A stretch of 64,000 nt of DNA from Micromonospora sp. WMMD1102 (GCF_029626265.1 NZ_JARUBN010000001.1:7195001-7259000), one strand, 5' to 3'. Shown: positions 10,363 through 19,626, numbered from the stretch's first letter. Numbers and translations are program-made. The notes: generated from the sequence alone by a model not told the origin.

Positions 10363-12462
10363 GTGACCCCGGTGACCACTGAGACGACCGCCGCCCCCGT
10401 CGCCAAGCGGGTCCCCACCGAGCGCACCCACCACGGCGACACGGTGATCGACGAGTACGCCTGGCTCGCCGACAAGGACGATCCGGACACGATCTCCTAC
10501 CTGAATGCCGAGAACGCGTACACCGAGCAGACCACGGCCCGGCTCGGGCTGTTGCGGGAGACGCTGTTCAACGAGACGAAGCGGCGGACCAAAGAGACCG
10601 ATCTATCGGTGCCGACCCGCAAGAACGGCCACTGGTACTACACCCGGACGGTCGAGGGCGAGCAGTACGGCATCCACTGCCGCCGACCGGTACGCGACGA
10701 CGAGACGGCCCCGCCGATGCCGTCGGACGGCGCACCGCTGCCCGGCGAGGAGATCCTGCTCGACGGCAACGCGCTGGCCCAGGGGCACGACTTCTTCGCG
10801 CTCGGCACCTTCGACGTCAGCCCGGACGGTCGCTGGCTCGCATACTCCACCGACTTCGCCGGCAGCGAGCGGTTCACGCTGCGGGTCAAGGACCTGCACA
10901 CCGGCGAGGTGCTCCCCGACGAGGTGCCGGACACCTTCTACGGCAGCGCCTGGTCGGCCGACGGCTCCACGCTGTTCTACCTGACCGTGGACGAGACTTG
11001 GCGGCCCTACCGGGTGTGGCGGCACACCGTGGGCACGGCGGCCGAGGCCGACCAGATCGTCTACCAGGAGGACGACGAGCGGTTCTGGGTCGGCGTCGGG
11101 CTGACCCGCTCGGAACACTTCGTCGTCGTCGACTCGCACAGCAAGGTGACGAGCGAGGTACGCGTCATCCCGGCCGCCAACCCGACCGGCGAGCCGGCGG
11201 TGATCGCCCCCCGCCGGCAGGGCGTCGAATACTCTGTCGAGCACCACGGGCACCGCTTCCTGATCCTGCACAACGACGGTGCGGAGGACTTCGCGCTGGC
11301 GTACACCTCGGCGGACGCGCCCGGCGACTGGGTGCCGATGATCGAGCACACTCCCGGCACCCGGCTGGAGTCCGTGGACGCCTTCGCCAACCACCTCGTG
11401 GTGTCGCTGCGCACGGCCGGGCTGACCGGGATCCGGGTGCTTCCGGTGGGCAGCACCGAGACGTTCGACATCGACTTTCCCGAGCCGCTCTACAGCGTCG
11501 GCCTGGACAGCAACCCGGAGTACCGGACGACCGAGATCCGGCTGCACTACGCCTCGCTGACCACGCCCGACTCGGTCTACGACTACGACCTGGTCACCCG
11601 GGAGATGGTGCTGCGCAAGCGGAAGCCGGTGCTCGGCGACTTCGACCCGGCGAACTACGAGCAGCACCGGGACTGGGCGCTGGCCGACGACGGGACCCGG
11701 GTGCCGATCTCGCTGGTCTGCCGGGCCGGCACCCCCCGGGACGGTTCGGCGCCGTGCGTGGTCTACGGCTACGGCTCGTACGAGGCGAGCATGGACCCGT
11801 GGTTCTCCATCCCCCGGCTCTCCCTGCTGGACCGGGGCGTCGTCTTCGCCGTGGCACACGTGCGCGGCGGCGGCGAGCTGGGCCGCCGATGGTACGAGAC
11901 CGGCAAGCTGCTGGCCAAGAAGAACACCTTCACCGATTTCGTGGCGGTCGCCCGGCACCTGGTCAAGGCCGGCTGGACGACGGCGGACCGGCTGGTCGCC
12001 CGGGGCGGCTCGGCCGGTGGGCTGCTGATGGGTGCGGTGGCCAACCTGGCGCCGGACGCCTTCGCCGGGATCGTCGCGCAGGTGCCGTTCGTCGACCCGC
12101 TCAGCTCGATCCTCGACCCGTCGCTGCCGCTGACCGTCACCGAGTGGGAGGAGTGGGGCAACCCGCTGGAGAACCCCGAGGTGTACGCGTACATGAAGTC
12201 GTACTCGCCGTACGAGAACGTCACCGCGCAGGACTACCCGGCGATCCTCGCCGTCACCAGTTTGAACGACACCCGGGTGCTCTATCACGAGCCGGCGAAG
12301 TGGGTCGCCCGGCTGCGTGCCGTCGCGCCGCAGGGGTCGTACCTGCTCAAGACGGAGATGGGTGCCGGGCACGGCGGCCCGAGCGGGCGCTACGACTCCT
12401 GGCGGGAGGAGGCGTTCGTCGCCGCCTGGATCCTCGACCGGCTGGGCGTGGCCGGGCGGTGA
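10363..12462 (+). CDS. ptrB: Prolyl oligopeptidase family serine peptidase (oligopeptidase B-like)
   Basis: This is a cytoplasmic S9A serine peptidase of 699 residues, the normal length. The N-terminal part (about 10-410) is the seven-bladed propeller that limits access to small peptides; the opening DEYAWLADKDDPDTISYL is typical. The C-terminal alpha/beta-hydrolase domain carries the nucleophile in RGGSAGGLLMG, the acid in TSLNDTRV and the histidine in GAGHGGPSGR, so the triad is intact. The family cleaves short peptides after basic residues or proline. It starts at GTG 10363, with a second GTG at 10372 possible. It is divergent from the FAD oxidase gene with about 64 bp between starts. It may be oligopeptidase B or a close paralogue. 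Confidence 0.92.
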   Translation: MTPVTTETTAAPVAKRVPTERTHHGDTVIDEYAWLADKDDPDTISYLNAENAYTEQTTARLGLLRETLFNETKRRTKETDLSVPTRKNGHWYYTRTVEGEQYGIHCRRPVRDDETAPPMPSDGAPLPGEEILLDGNALAQGHDFFALGTFDVSPDGRWLAYSTDFAGSERFTLRVKDLHTGEVLPDEVPDTFYGSAWSADGSTLFYLTVDETWRPYRVWRHTVGTAAEADQIVYQEDDERFWVGVGLTRSEHFVVVDSHSKVTSEVRVIPAANPTGEPAVIAPRRQGVEYSVEHHGHRFLILHNDGAEDFALAYTSADAPGDWVPMIEHTPGTRLESVDAFANHLVVSLRTAGLTGIRVLPVGSTETFDIDFPEPLYSVGLDSNPEYRTTEIRLHYASLTTPDSVYDYDLVTREMVLRKRKPVLGDFDPANYEQHRDWALADDGTRVPISLVCRAGTPRDGSAPCVVYGYGSYEASMDPWFSIPRLSLLDRGVVFAVAHVRGGGELGRRWYETGKLLAKKNTFTDFVAVARHLVKAGWTTADRLVARGGSAGGLLMGAVANLAPDAFAGIVAQVPFVDPLSSILDPSLPLTVTEWEEWGNPLENPEVYAYMKSYSPYENVTAQDYPAILAVTSLNDTRVLYHEPAKWVARLRAVAPQGSYLLKTEMGAGHGGPSGRYDSWREEAFVAAWILDRLGVAGR

Positions 12463-12487
12463 CGGAGTTTTAGTTAAGAACCTTGCG

Positions 12488-12501
12488 AGAAAGCGCTCTC
12501 T
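12488..12501. promoter_or_regulatory. LacI-family operator-like palindrome
   Basis: AGAAAGCGCTCTCT is a near-palindrome centred on AGCGCT, with one mismatched pair. It resembles the CebR/BglR-type box (TGGGAGCGCTCCCA) that represses polysaccharide-degrading genes in actinomycetes. It lies 17 bp upstream of the glucanase ATG, where binding would block transcription or translation initiation. Confidence 0.6.
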
Positions 12502-12518
12502 GGCGTAAAAACATTTAC

Positions 12519-13733
12519 ATGCGTACACGCCGAGCCACCCTCGTCCTGGCCCTGCTGGCCGCCAGCCTGGTGGTGACCCCACCCAGCCCGGCCGTCGCCG
12601 AGCCGGGCGCGCTCACCTGGAGCGACGAGTTCAACGCACCAGCCGGCACCCCGCCCGACGGCAGCAGGTGGAAGCACGACATCGGCGGCGGCGGTTGGGG
12701 CAACAACGAGCAGCAGTACTACACCAACAGCACCAGCAACGCCGCGCACGACGGCAACGGCAACATGGTGATCACCGCTCGCCGGGAGAACCCCGCCAAC
12801 TACCAGTGCCACTACGGCCGCTGCCAGTACACCTCGGCCCGGCTGCTCACCGCGGACCGCTTCACCCAGACCTACGGCCGGTTCGAGACCCGGCTCAAGG
12901 TGCCGCGCGGCCAGGGCATCTGGCCGGCGTTCTGGATGCTCGGCGGGATGCCCTGGCCGGACATGGGCGAGATCGACATCATGGAGAACATCGGCCGCGA
13001 GCCGGGCAACGTCTACGGCACGCTGCACGGTCCCGGCTACTCCGGCGGCAGCGCGATCAGCCACCGCTACACGCTGCCGGGCGGCCAGGCGTTCGCCGAC
13101 GCCTTCCACACCTTCACCGTGGACTGGGCGCCGGACTCGATCACCTGGTACGTCGACGGCATCCAGTACGGCCGCAAGACCCCGGCCGACCTGAACGGCA
13201 ACCGCTGGGTCTACGACCACCCGTTCTTCATGATCATGAACGTGGCGGTCGGCGGCCACTGGCCGGGCTACCCGGACGCCAGCACCACCTTCCCGCAGCA
13301 GATGGTCGTCGACTACGTCCGGGTCTGGGGCTGGAACACCGGCGGCAACCCGGGCACCGGCAGCCAGCTCGTCGGGCTCGCCAACAGGTGCATCGACATC
13401 CCCGGCGCCAACCCGGCCGACGGCACCCAGTTGCAGATCTGGGACTGCAACGGCACCGCCGCCCAGCGCTGGACCTTCACCGGCGGCACGATCCGGGCGA
13501 TGGGCAAGTGCATGGACGTGGCGAACGGCTCGACCGCCAACGGCGCCAACATCCAGATCGTCGGCTGTAACGGCAACCCGGCCCAGCAGTTCGTGCTGAG
13601 CGCGGCCGGCGACCTGGTCAACCCGCAGGCGAACAAGTGCGTCGACGTACGCGACCGGAACACCGCCAACGGCGGCAAGCTCCAGCTCTGGGAGTGCACC
13701 GGCGGCGACAACCAGAAGTGGCGCCGCGCCTGA
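12519..13733 (+). CDS. Secreted GH16 beta-glucanase with ricin-type lectin domain
   Basis: This is an exported endo-glucanase of 404 residues. A Sec signal peptide (residues 1-27, ending AVA) is followed by a GH16 beta-jelly-roll (about 30-270) with the catalytic motif GEIDIMENIG: nucleophile E151, D153 and acid/base E156. A short Gly/Thr linker leads to a ricin B/CBM13 trefoil (about 285-404) with three QxW-type repeats (LQIWDC, IQIVGC, LQLWEC) that should bind sugar. The family mainly hydrolyses beta-1,3- or mixed beta-1,3/1,4-glucans such as fungal walls. ATG 12519 is preferred because the signal peptide starts there, although no Shine-Dalgarno is visible. The LacI-type box just upstream suggests induction by oligosaccharides. 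Confidence 0.93.
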   Translation: MRTRRATLVLALLAASLVVTPPSPAVAEPGALTWSDEFNAPAGTPPDGSRWKHDIGGGGWGNNEQQYYTNSTSNAAHDGNGNMVITARRENPANYQCHYGRCQYTSARLLTADRFTQTYGRFETRLKVPRGQGIWPAFWMLGGMPWPDMGEIDIMENIGREPGNVYGTLHGPGYSGGSAISHRYTLPGGQAFADAFHTFTVDWAPDSITWYVDGIQYGRKTPADLNGNRWVYDHPFFMIMNVAVGGHWPGYPDASTTFPQQMVVDYVRVWGWNTGGNPGTGSQLVGLANRCIDIPGANPADGTQLQIWDCNGTAAQRWTFTGGTIRAMGKCMDVANGSTANGANIQIVGCNGNPAQQFVLSAAGDLVNPQANKCVDVRDRNTANGGKLQLWECTGGDNQKWRRA

Positions 13734-13745
13734 CCCACCGCGAAC

Positions 13746-13779
13746 CCGGCCCCGCACCGATCGCCTGGTGCGGGGCCGG
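13746..13779. terminator. Terminator after the glucanase gene, right arm duplicated
   Basis: Arms at 13746-13758 and 13767-13779 are perfect over 13 bp with an 8-base loop. The right arm with its flank (19 bp, 13762-13780) is repeated directly at 13781-13799, so two alternative hairpins can form. It begins 13 bp past the glucanase stop. Confidence 0.75.
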
Positions 13780-13818
13780 TCGCCTGGTGCGGGGCCGGTC
13801 GCCACGACGGCTCGGCGA

Positions 13819-13918
13819 GCGGACATAGTCCGTTGTGGAAGCTGTCGAGCTGGGTGCACAGACGGGGCGGGCGCACAGGCGGGGCAGCTCGACAGTCTCC
13901 ACCCGGAGCTGTGTCCGC
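13819..13918. repeat. Long dyad element, copy A
   Basis: Imperfect arms of about 34 bp (13819-13852 and 13885-13918) surround 32 bases. The inner arms CTGTCGAGCTG and CAGCTCGACAG are perfect. The inner flanks GGGTGCACAGACGGGGC and CACAGGCGGGGCAG recur almost unchanged in the dyad at 53.9 kb. It lies in the gene-free stretch between the glucanase and the DUF418 gene. See the second copy for comparison. Confidence 0.75.
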
Positions 13919-14033
13919 TTCCCGGGACAGGTCCTGGAACCGCCGCACCGGTACCCCGACCGACGTGCGAACGCGTGCCACCACCCGGGTCCGGGCCACC
14001 GAACCCAGGTGGGCCGCGTGGAAGTGCCAGCGG

Positions 14034-15230
14034 CTAGCCCGCCGGCCGGTTGAGCTGGCGGCGCCGCCAGGCGGGACGTTCGGCGTTGGTGAACCAGCGC
14101 AGCAGCCACTCGACCGGCCCGTGCCCGTGCCGGGCCAGCCACCAGCGGCTGACCACCAGCTGACCGGCGGAGACGGCCAGGGCGAAGAGCAGCATCTCCA
14201 ACGGCGAGACCTGTCCGACCAACCCGAAGCCGACCCCGGTGAAGATGAGCAGTGTGGCGACCGACTGGCCGAGATAGTTGGAGAGCGCCATCCGGCCCGC
14301 CGGGGCCAGTGTCGAGCCGAGCCACCGGCCCCGGTCACCGTGCAGCACCCGGACCAGGGTCGCGGCGTACGCGGCGGCCAGGAACGGGGCGGTCAGCGCG
14401 CTCACCAGTACGCCGAGGGTGTTGCCGTTGCCGCCGATCGAGGCGTAGACGACGCCGCCGGTGATGCCGACCGGGAAGCCTACGAGTTGGACGACCCGCA
14501 ACCAGGTCTCCCGCCCGGTGAGCCCAACCAGCACCCGACGCCGGGCGGCGACCATGCCGAGCAGGAACATCGCCAGGGTGGTCGGGCCCTGCACGGTCAA
14601 CTGGGACAGGCCGTAGAGCGGCAGGATCGCGACGTGCTCGTGGACCACCGAGCCGAACCCGCCGGCCAGGTTCGCGGTCGTCTCCTGGGCGGCGGCGACC
14701 TGACTGGCGTGGTCGAAGTAGCTCGCCGTGTCCACCAGGAGCAGGCTCGCACCGAGGCCGAGCAGCAGATAGCCGTAGAGCGCGGCGGCGACGACCAGCG
14801 CGGTCCGGTCACGTATCCCGCGCAACGCCAACAGGACCGCGCCGAGCAGGGCGTAGACGGTGAGGATGTCACCGCTGATCAGGAAGACCATGTTCACCGC
14901 GCCGAGGGCGAGCAGGCCGAGCAGCCGGCGTACCATCCGGGGCCGGAACGCCGTCCCGGCCCGCGCCGCCGCGTCCGCCTGGAGGACGAAGCTGTAGCCG
15001 AACATGAACGAGAAGAGCAGGTAGAACTTCATCCCGAAGAAGCCGAGGTTGAGCCAGCGCACCGCGTCGTCCAGCCAGGAGTCGTACGCCGGGTCGGTCA
15101 CCGTCGTGCTGTAGCCGGTGGCGGCGAAGGGGATGTTGACGACGAGGATGCCGAGCAGCGCGAAGGCGCGCAGTGCGTCGAGATCGGGGATGCGGGCCCG
15201 GGAGGCCGTGCCGGCGGTCGCTGTGGTCAC
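14034..15230 (-). CDS. DUF418 multi-pass membrane protein
   Basis: This is an integral membrane protein of about 398 residues with roughly ten hydrophobic segments. The N-terminus RIPDLDALRAFALLGILVVNI and the C-terminal block from MALSNYLGQS to FTNAERPAWRR are the two hallmarks of DUF418 proteins (YeiB relatives), which resemble acyltransferase-3 type membrane enzymes. A transport or membrane-lipid role is often guessed, but no substrate is established. The start is taken at GTG 15228-15230, directly before the conserved N-terminus; upstream in-frame sequence is proline/arginine-rich and not family-like. It stands alone, 110 bp from the neighbouring dehydratase gene on the same strand. Confidence 0.85.
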   Translation of the reverse strand: MTTATAGTASRARIPDLDALRAFALLGILVVNIPFAATGYSTTVTDPAYDSWLDDAVRWLNLGFFGMKFYLLFSFMFGYSFVLQADAAARAGTAFRPRMVRRLLGLLALGAVNMVFLISGDILTVYALLGAVLLALRGIRDRTALVVAAALYGYLLLGLGASLLLVDTASYFDHASQVAAAQETTANLAGGFGSVVHEHVAILPLYGLSQLTVQGPTTLAMFLLGMVAARRRVLVGLTGRETWLRVVQLVGFPVGITGGVVYASIGGNGNTLGVLVSALTAPFLAAAYAATLVRVLHGDRGRWLGSTLAPAGRMALSNYLGQSVATLLIFTGVGFGLVGQVSPLEMLLFALAVSAGQLVVSRWWLARHGHGPVEWLLRWFTNAERPAWRRRQLNRPAG

Positions 15231-15340
15231 CGTTCGAGCACACCAGCGCCGGGCCGCCGGGTCAGGAGCGTCAGGTCCCGGGGCCGGGGTGGAGTTAACC
15301 CCACCGGTCCGGTCGGCCGGTGGGAATCGCCGTCGTGCCG

Positions 15341-16309
15341 TCAGCCGGCGGCGGCACCGTCGGCGGGGCGGCCAGCGGCGGCGGCCAGGACCGCCGGGTC
15401 GACGTTGCCGCCGGTGACCACCGCCACGGTGCGACCGGCGGGCAGTTCGGCGGCGTGGAACATCCGGGCCGCCGTGGTCACCGCGCCACTCGGCTCGACC
15501 ACCAGCCGGGCGTCCCGGACCAGTCGGGTCATCGCGGCGGCGATCTCGTCCTCGCCGACCGTCACGATGCCGTCCAGCCGGGCGCGCAGGTGTGCGAAGG
15601 TCAGCGCGGAGAGGTTGGTCCGCAGCCCGTCCGCGCTGGTCCGGTAGGTACGGGCGGGTTCCCACTGCCGCAGTTCGCCGCTGCCCAGCGACTCGGCCGC
15701 GTCGGCGGCGAGCGCCGGCTCGACCCCGATGACCCTGACCTCCGGGCGCAGCCCCCTGACCGCCGTGGCGACCCCGGAGGCGAGCCCACCGCCGCCGACC
15801 GGCACCAGCAGCACGTCCAGGTCGGGCAGGTCCGCCAGCACCTCCAGTCCGATGGTGCCCTGGCCGGCGATGATCCGCCGGTCGTCGAAGGGCGGGACCA
15901 GGGTGCGCCCCTGCTCGGCGGCGATCGCCTGGGCTACCGACAGCCGGTCGGCCGGGGCGACCATCCGCACCTCGGCGCCGAGCGCGCGTACCTGGTCGAC
16001 CTTTGCCGCCGGAGCGCCCTCGGGGATCACCACCGTGCAGGGCAGGCCGTACGCCCGGGCGGCGTAGGCGAGCGCCTGCCCGTGGTTGCCGGAGGAGTGC
16101 GTCACCACCCCCCGGTCCCGCCGGGCCGGATCGAGCCGGGCCACCGCGTGCGTCGCACCGCGCAGCTTGAACGAGCCGACCGGTTGCAGGCTCTCCGGTT
16201 TCAGCCAGAGCCGGTCGTCCCAGCGGCAGGGCAGCAGCGGCGTACGCAGCACCACCCCGGTCAGGTCCCCCGCCGCGGCCCGTACGTCGTCGACGGTCAC
16301 GAGATCCAC
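15341..16309 (-). CDS. PLP-dependent threonine/serine dehydratase-like enzyme
   Basis: This is a fold-type II pyridoxal-phosphate enzyme of 322 residues. The PLP lysine lies in SFKLRGA, the phosphate-binding glycine loop is PVGGGGLASG, and the substrate-side motif HSSGNHGQALA is present; together these match threonine/serine dehydratases and serine racemases. There is no C-terminal ACT regulatory domain, so it is the short catabolic type and not allosteric biosynthetic IlvA. It would deaminate L-threonine or L-serine to the 2-oxo acid and ammonia. GTG 16307-16309 is chosen because CAGGA lies 7 bp upstream; a longer in-frame start at 16390 would add a non-conserved proline-rich stretch overlapping the promoter of the next gene. 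Confidence 0.87.
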   Translation of the reverse strand: MDLVTVDDVRAAAGDLTGVVLRTPLLPCRWDDRLWLKPESLQPVGSFKLRGATHAVARLDPARRDRGVVTHSSGNHGQALAYAARAYGLPCTVVIPEGAPAAKVDQVRALGAEVRMVAPADRLSVAQAIAAEQGRTLVPPFDDRRIIAGQGTIGLEVLADLPDLDVLLVPVGGGGLASGVATAVRGLRPEVRVIGVEPALAADAAESLGSGELRQWEPARTYRTSADGLRTNLSALTFAHLRARLDGIVTVGEDEIAAAMTRLVRDARLVVEPSGAVTTAARMFHAAELPAGRTVAVVTGGNVDPAVLAAAAGRPADGAAAG

Positions 16310-16500
16310 CGGTTCATCCTGCCACTGCGGCGACCTGCCGGTCCGCGGCGGTCCAGTCCGCAGCGGTACCGGCGGTTCGGGGCATGGCACCCCTGCCCCG
16401 CCTCGCCCCGCCGTCCGAGACGAAGATGACGATCCCTGCTAGGCGAATAGGGATGAAGCCTACTATTTGCCTCAAGGCCCCGGAGGATACGAGGATCGCG

Positions 16501-17523
16501 ATGACCAGCCCCGAGCAGTCCGGCGAGCAGCCGTACCGGCCCGGCGCTGGTTCCGACGGGCCGGCGGCGGGCGGGGACCGGCCGGCCGAGCCGGTACCCC
16601 GGTCGTGGGACTGGGCGATCGACCCGCCGCCGCCGGAGGGGCCGACCAGGGAGCCGGCCCCGGACCCGGCGGCCGGCTCGACGGTCGACGAGGTCCCCGA
16701 GCCGTTCCCGTCGACCGGCCGCTTCCCCGACACGGTCGCCCCCGGCGCCGGCCCGCCCTCCCCACCGGACTGGTCCACCCCGCAGACGCGGGCCAGCACC
16801 CCGCCGCTGAGCGGCTATCCGCCACCCGCCGGCGACAACCCGCCACCACCCGGCGGTCCCTCGCCGCAGCCACCGACCTGGCCGTCCCGACCACCGCAGG
16901 GCGGGGCGGAGCCGTCCCGACCACCGCCGGGCGAGGCGGAGCCGGCCCGACCGCCCGCCGGCCTCGCCAAGGCTCCCGAGTTCGTCCGGCAGGCCGACCG
17001 GCGCTGGTGGTTCGTGCTCGGCCTCGTCGCCGCCCTGCTCTCCTGCTGCTGCGTGGCCGCCGCCGTGATCGTGCTGGCCTGGGGGCCGGACATCTACACC
17101 GGGCTGCGCGACCGGAGCCCCCGGGTGGTCGACCTCAACCAGGCGGCCCGGGACGGCGACCTGGAGTTCCGGGTGCGGGAGTTGCGCTGCGGGCTCACCG
17201 AGGTCGGCGACCCGCTGGTCAGCCAGCTCGCGGTCGGGCAGTTCTGCGTGGTCGACCTCGCGGTCCGCAACCTCGGTACCCGACCGGTGACGTTCCAGGA
17301 CACCCTCCAGGTCGCGTACGGGCCGGCGGGGCAGCGGTTCGGGGTGGACAGCTCGGCCGGGCTGCTCGCCAACGCGGACCGGCTCGGCTTCCTCAGCGAG
17401 ATCAACCCCGGCAACCGGGTCACCGGGGTGGTCGTCTACGACATCCCGCCCGACGCCCGGATCGTCCGACTCCGGCTACGCGCCAGCGCCACCTCCCCGG
17501 GCATCCAGGTCCGCACCGGCTGA
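16501..17523 (+). CDS. Proline-rich membrane-anchored protein with DUF4352-like domain
   Basis: This is a 340-residue protein in three parts. Residues 1-155 are cytoplasmic, acidic and proline-rich, with PP and PPPPE runs. One membrane helix (about 172-200) contains three consecutive cysteines (SCCCVAA). The outside domain (about 205-340) follows the DUF4352 pattern, with GDLEFRVRELRCG, FCVVDLAVRNLGTRPV and a closing VVYDIPPDA, an immunoglobulin-like fold. ATG 16501 follows GGAGGATACGAGG at a suitable distance. The function is unknown; related proteins are common surface proteins of actinomycetes. A short inverted repeat (ATCCCT..AGGGAT, about 16431-16453) lies in the leader. Confidence 0.82.
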   Translation: MTSPEQSGEQPYRPGAGSDGPAAGGDRPAEPVPRSWDWAIDPPPPEGPTREPAPDPAAGSTVDEVPEPFPSTGRFPDTVAPGAGPPSPPDWSTPQTRASTPPLSGYPPPAGDNPPPPGGPSPQPPTWPSRPPQGGAEPSRPPPGEAEPARPPAGLAKAPEFVRQADRRWWFVLGLVAALLSCCCVAAAVIVLAWGPDIYTGLRDRSPRVVDLNQAARDGDLEFRVRELRCGLTEVGDPLVSQLAVGQFCVVDLAVRNLGTRPVTFQDTLQVAYGPAGQRFGVDSSAGLLANADRLGFLSEINPGNRVTGVVVYDIPPDARIVRLRLRASATSPGIQVRTG

Positions 17524-17579
17524 CCGGACGGGTGAACCGGGAAGGCGGGCCGGGAGAGGCGGACTGGGAAGGTGAACGG

Positions 17580-18572
17580 TCAGCGGGCGTGCCAGGCGGC
17601 CAGCACCTCGGCCTCCTCGGTCTCGGTGAGGCCGATCCGCTGGCCCGCCTCGGGACCGGCCGCCGCCAGCCAGGCCGCGGTGTCCCGGACCGTCTCGGCC
17701 AGCGGCCGGGTCCGCAGCCCGGCCGCCAGGCTCGCGGAGACGTCCCGGCTCAGGAACCCGGCGTACTCCGGCACCGGCAGCCACAACGGCACCGACCGTG
17801 CACCGGACCAGGGCGCCACCTCCTGCTCGGCCAGGAAATCCTGGGGCACCCAGGTCGGCTCGACCCCCTCGGGGAGTACGTCGGCCAGGAAGGCGGCCCG
17901 GGTCGTCGGCGCGCCGGTGCCGTCGTACGTGCCGGTGAGTTTGCCTTCGCCGGCCGTCACGATCCAGTCGGCGAGGTCGCGTACGTCCACGAGCTGCACC
18001 GCCTCGTCCGGCGTACCGGGTGCGAGGACCTCACCGCCCCGGGCGGCCCGGCGCACCCAGTACTCGAAGCGCCCGCTCGGATCCTCGGGCCCGACGATCA
18101 GCCCGGCCCGGCAGACGAACACCGACCCGGCACCGAACGCCTCCGTCACGATCCGCTCACAGCTCACCTTGCAGGCGCCGTACGACTCCGCGTCCCGGGT
18201 CGGGTCCTCCGCGTCCGACGGCGCGGGTGGGAGTAGCGGGGCGGTGTCGGCCCGCTGGCCGGGGGTGGCGGTGTCGGAGTACACCGAGCCGGTGGAGACG
18301 AAGGTGAAATGTCCCACCCGGCCGGCGAGCGCGGTAGCCGCGTTCCGGACCTGTTCGGGATGCCGGGCCACGTCGACGACCGCGTCGAACTCGCCGGTGA
18401 GCGCGGCCAGGCCGGCCGGGTCGGTACGGTCGACCCGGACGAAGCGGACGCCGTCGACCGGGTTCCCGGAGGCGCCCCGGGCGGCGCAGGTGACGTCGTG
18501 GCCGGCGGCCAGGGCCCGCCGGGCGACGGCCCGGCCGAGGAACACGGTGCCGCCGAGAACGAGGATGCGCAT
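17580..18572 (-). CDS. NAD-dependent epimerase/dehydratase (extended SDR)
   Basis: This is an extended short-chain dehydrogenase of 330 residues. The N-terminal Rossmann motif is MRILVLGGTVFLGRAVA and an acidic-strand VDRTDP follows. The catalytic pair appears as YGACK (Tyr and Lys separated by three residues), with an upstream STGSVYS serine. The C-terminal half matches the NAD-dependent epimerase group and ends AWHAR. It probably acts on a nucleotide-sugar or isoprenoid-like ketone, but the substrate cannot be read. It is convergent with the DUF4352 gene (56 bp between stops) and stands alone. ATG 18570-18572 begins directly at the Rossmann strand, so the start is secure. Confidence 0.87.
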   Translation of the reverse strand: MRILVLGGTVFLGRAVARRALAAGHDVTCAARGASGNPVDGVRFVRVDRTDPAGLAALTGEFDAVVDVARHPEQVRNAATALAGRVGHFTFVSTGSVYSDTATPGQRADTAPLLPPAPSDAEDPTRDAESYGACKVSCERIVTEAFGAGSVFVCRAGLIVGPEDPSGRFEYWVRRAARGGEVLAPGTPDEAVQLVDVRDLADWIVTAGEGKLTGTYDGTGAPTTRAAFLADVLPEGVEPTWVPQDFLAEQEVAPWSGARSVPLWLPVPEYAGFLSRDVSASLAAGLRTRPLAETVRDTAAWLAAAGPEAGQRIGLTETEEAEVLAAWHAR

Positions 18573-18740
18573 CCGGCGATGGTGCCCGGCCCGGACGGCA
18601 TCCGGTAAGCCCTGTTCGCCCAGGGCTGATCACGCCCGTCCGAGGGTGACACCGGTCCCCGGCGGCCGACTTCCGAGGCCTGTCATGCGTGGCGGGCCGG
18701 TTGTGGAGTACGGTTCCACCGATATCCCAGGAGGTTGCGA

Positions 18741-19079
18741 ATGTCCCTGACGGTGCACACCGACGAGCGGTCCGACGTGGTCGTCGTGTCGGTCGCGGGC
18801 GAACTCGACATGGCCACCGCGCCGCAACTCCAGGACCAGATCACGGACCTGCTGGAGAAGGGCCGCACCCGGCTGGTCTTCGACCTGGCCGAGCTGACGT
18901 TCTGCGACTCCACCGGGCTCTCCGTCTTCGTTCGGGCCCGTAACAGCGCCGACGAGGCGGGCGGGATGGTCCGGCTGGCCGCGCCGCGCCGGGGGGTGCT
19001 GCGCATCCTGGAGGTCAGCGGGCTGGTGGAGGTCCTCCAGACGCACGAGACGGTGGACGAGGCGGTCGCCGCCAGCTGA
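18741..19079 (+). CDS. STAS-domain anti-sigma factor antagonist
   Basis: This is a 112-residue single STAS domain of the SpoIIAA/RsbV type. The phosphorylatable serine is S57 in FCDSTGLSVF, which an anti-sigma kinase would modify and a PP2C phosphatase would restore. The helix after VVVVSVAGELDMATA and the C-terminal RRGVLRILEVSGLVEVLQ are typical. ATG 18741 has a very strong CAGGAGG six bases upstream; an in-frame TTG at 18735 overlaps that site and is rejected. It is a lone gene with its own promoter region. Partner-switching relatives elsewhere in the window are the HATPase-PP2C protein and the SigB/F-type factor; direct interaction is unproven. Confidence 0.92.
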   Translation: MSLTVHTDERSDVVVVSVAGELDMATAPQLQDQITDLLEKGRTRLVFDLAELTFCDSTGLSVFVRARNSADEAGGMVRLAAPRRGVLRILEVSGLVEVLQTHETVDEAVAAS

Positions 19080-19164
19080 CCGTCCGGCGCCGCCGCTTTT
19101 CCGTCCGCGCCGGGCTGGGCACTAGGTTGTCGACCGACAGGAATCCGGCAACCTGGAGACGCCA

Positions 19165-19626
19165 ATGCTCAAGGGCTTCAAAGACTTCATCATGCGCGGC
19201 AACGTCGTCGACCTCGCGGTCGGCGTGGTCATCGGCGCGGCCTTCACCGGCCTGGTCACCCAGTTCACCAACTCCTTCCTGAAGCCGCTGATCACCCTGT
19301 TCGGCGGCGAGGAGGGCCTCACGGCGGGCACCTGGAAGCTGCCGAACGACGCGGTGGTCGACTGGGCTGCCTTCATCAACGCCATCATCACCTTCCTGAT
19401 GACCGCCGCCGTGCTCTACTTCCTGGTGGTCTTCCCGATGAACAAGCTCGCCGAGCGGCGCCAGCGGGGCGAGGAGCCGGCACCGGCCGCGCCGAGCGAG
19501 GAGATCAAGCTGCTCACCGAGATCCGGGACGCCCTGGTCGCCGCCGGACATGCGCCGAACCGGCACCCCGAGGGCCCGGACGAGCGGATCGGCGGGCAGT
19601 ACCCGCCGGCACAGCGCCACCCCTGA
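19165..19626 (+). CDS. mscL: Large-conductance mechanosensitive channel MscL
   Basis: This 153-residue homopentameric channel subunit opens on membrane tension to release solutes during osmotic downshock. The N-terminal amphipathic helix MLKGFKDFIMRGNVVDLAVG, TM1 (about 15-45), a periplasmic loop with TAGTWKLP, TM2 (FINAIITFLMTAAVLYFLVV) and the C-terminal helix EEIKLLTEIRDAL are all present. The tail after the helix is longer than in E. coli MscL, as in other actinomycetes. GGAGA lies 8 bp before the ATG. The gene is a single unit between the STAS gene and a small ORF. Confidence 0.97.
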   Translation: MLKGFKDFIMRGNVVDLAVGVVIGAAFTGLVTQFTNSFLKPLITLFGGEEGLTAGTWKLPNDAVVDWAAFINAIITFLMTAAVLYFLVVFPMNKLAERRQRGEEPAPAAPSEEIKLLTEIRDALVAAGHAPNRHPEGPDERIGGQYPPAQRHP

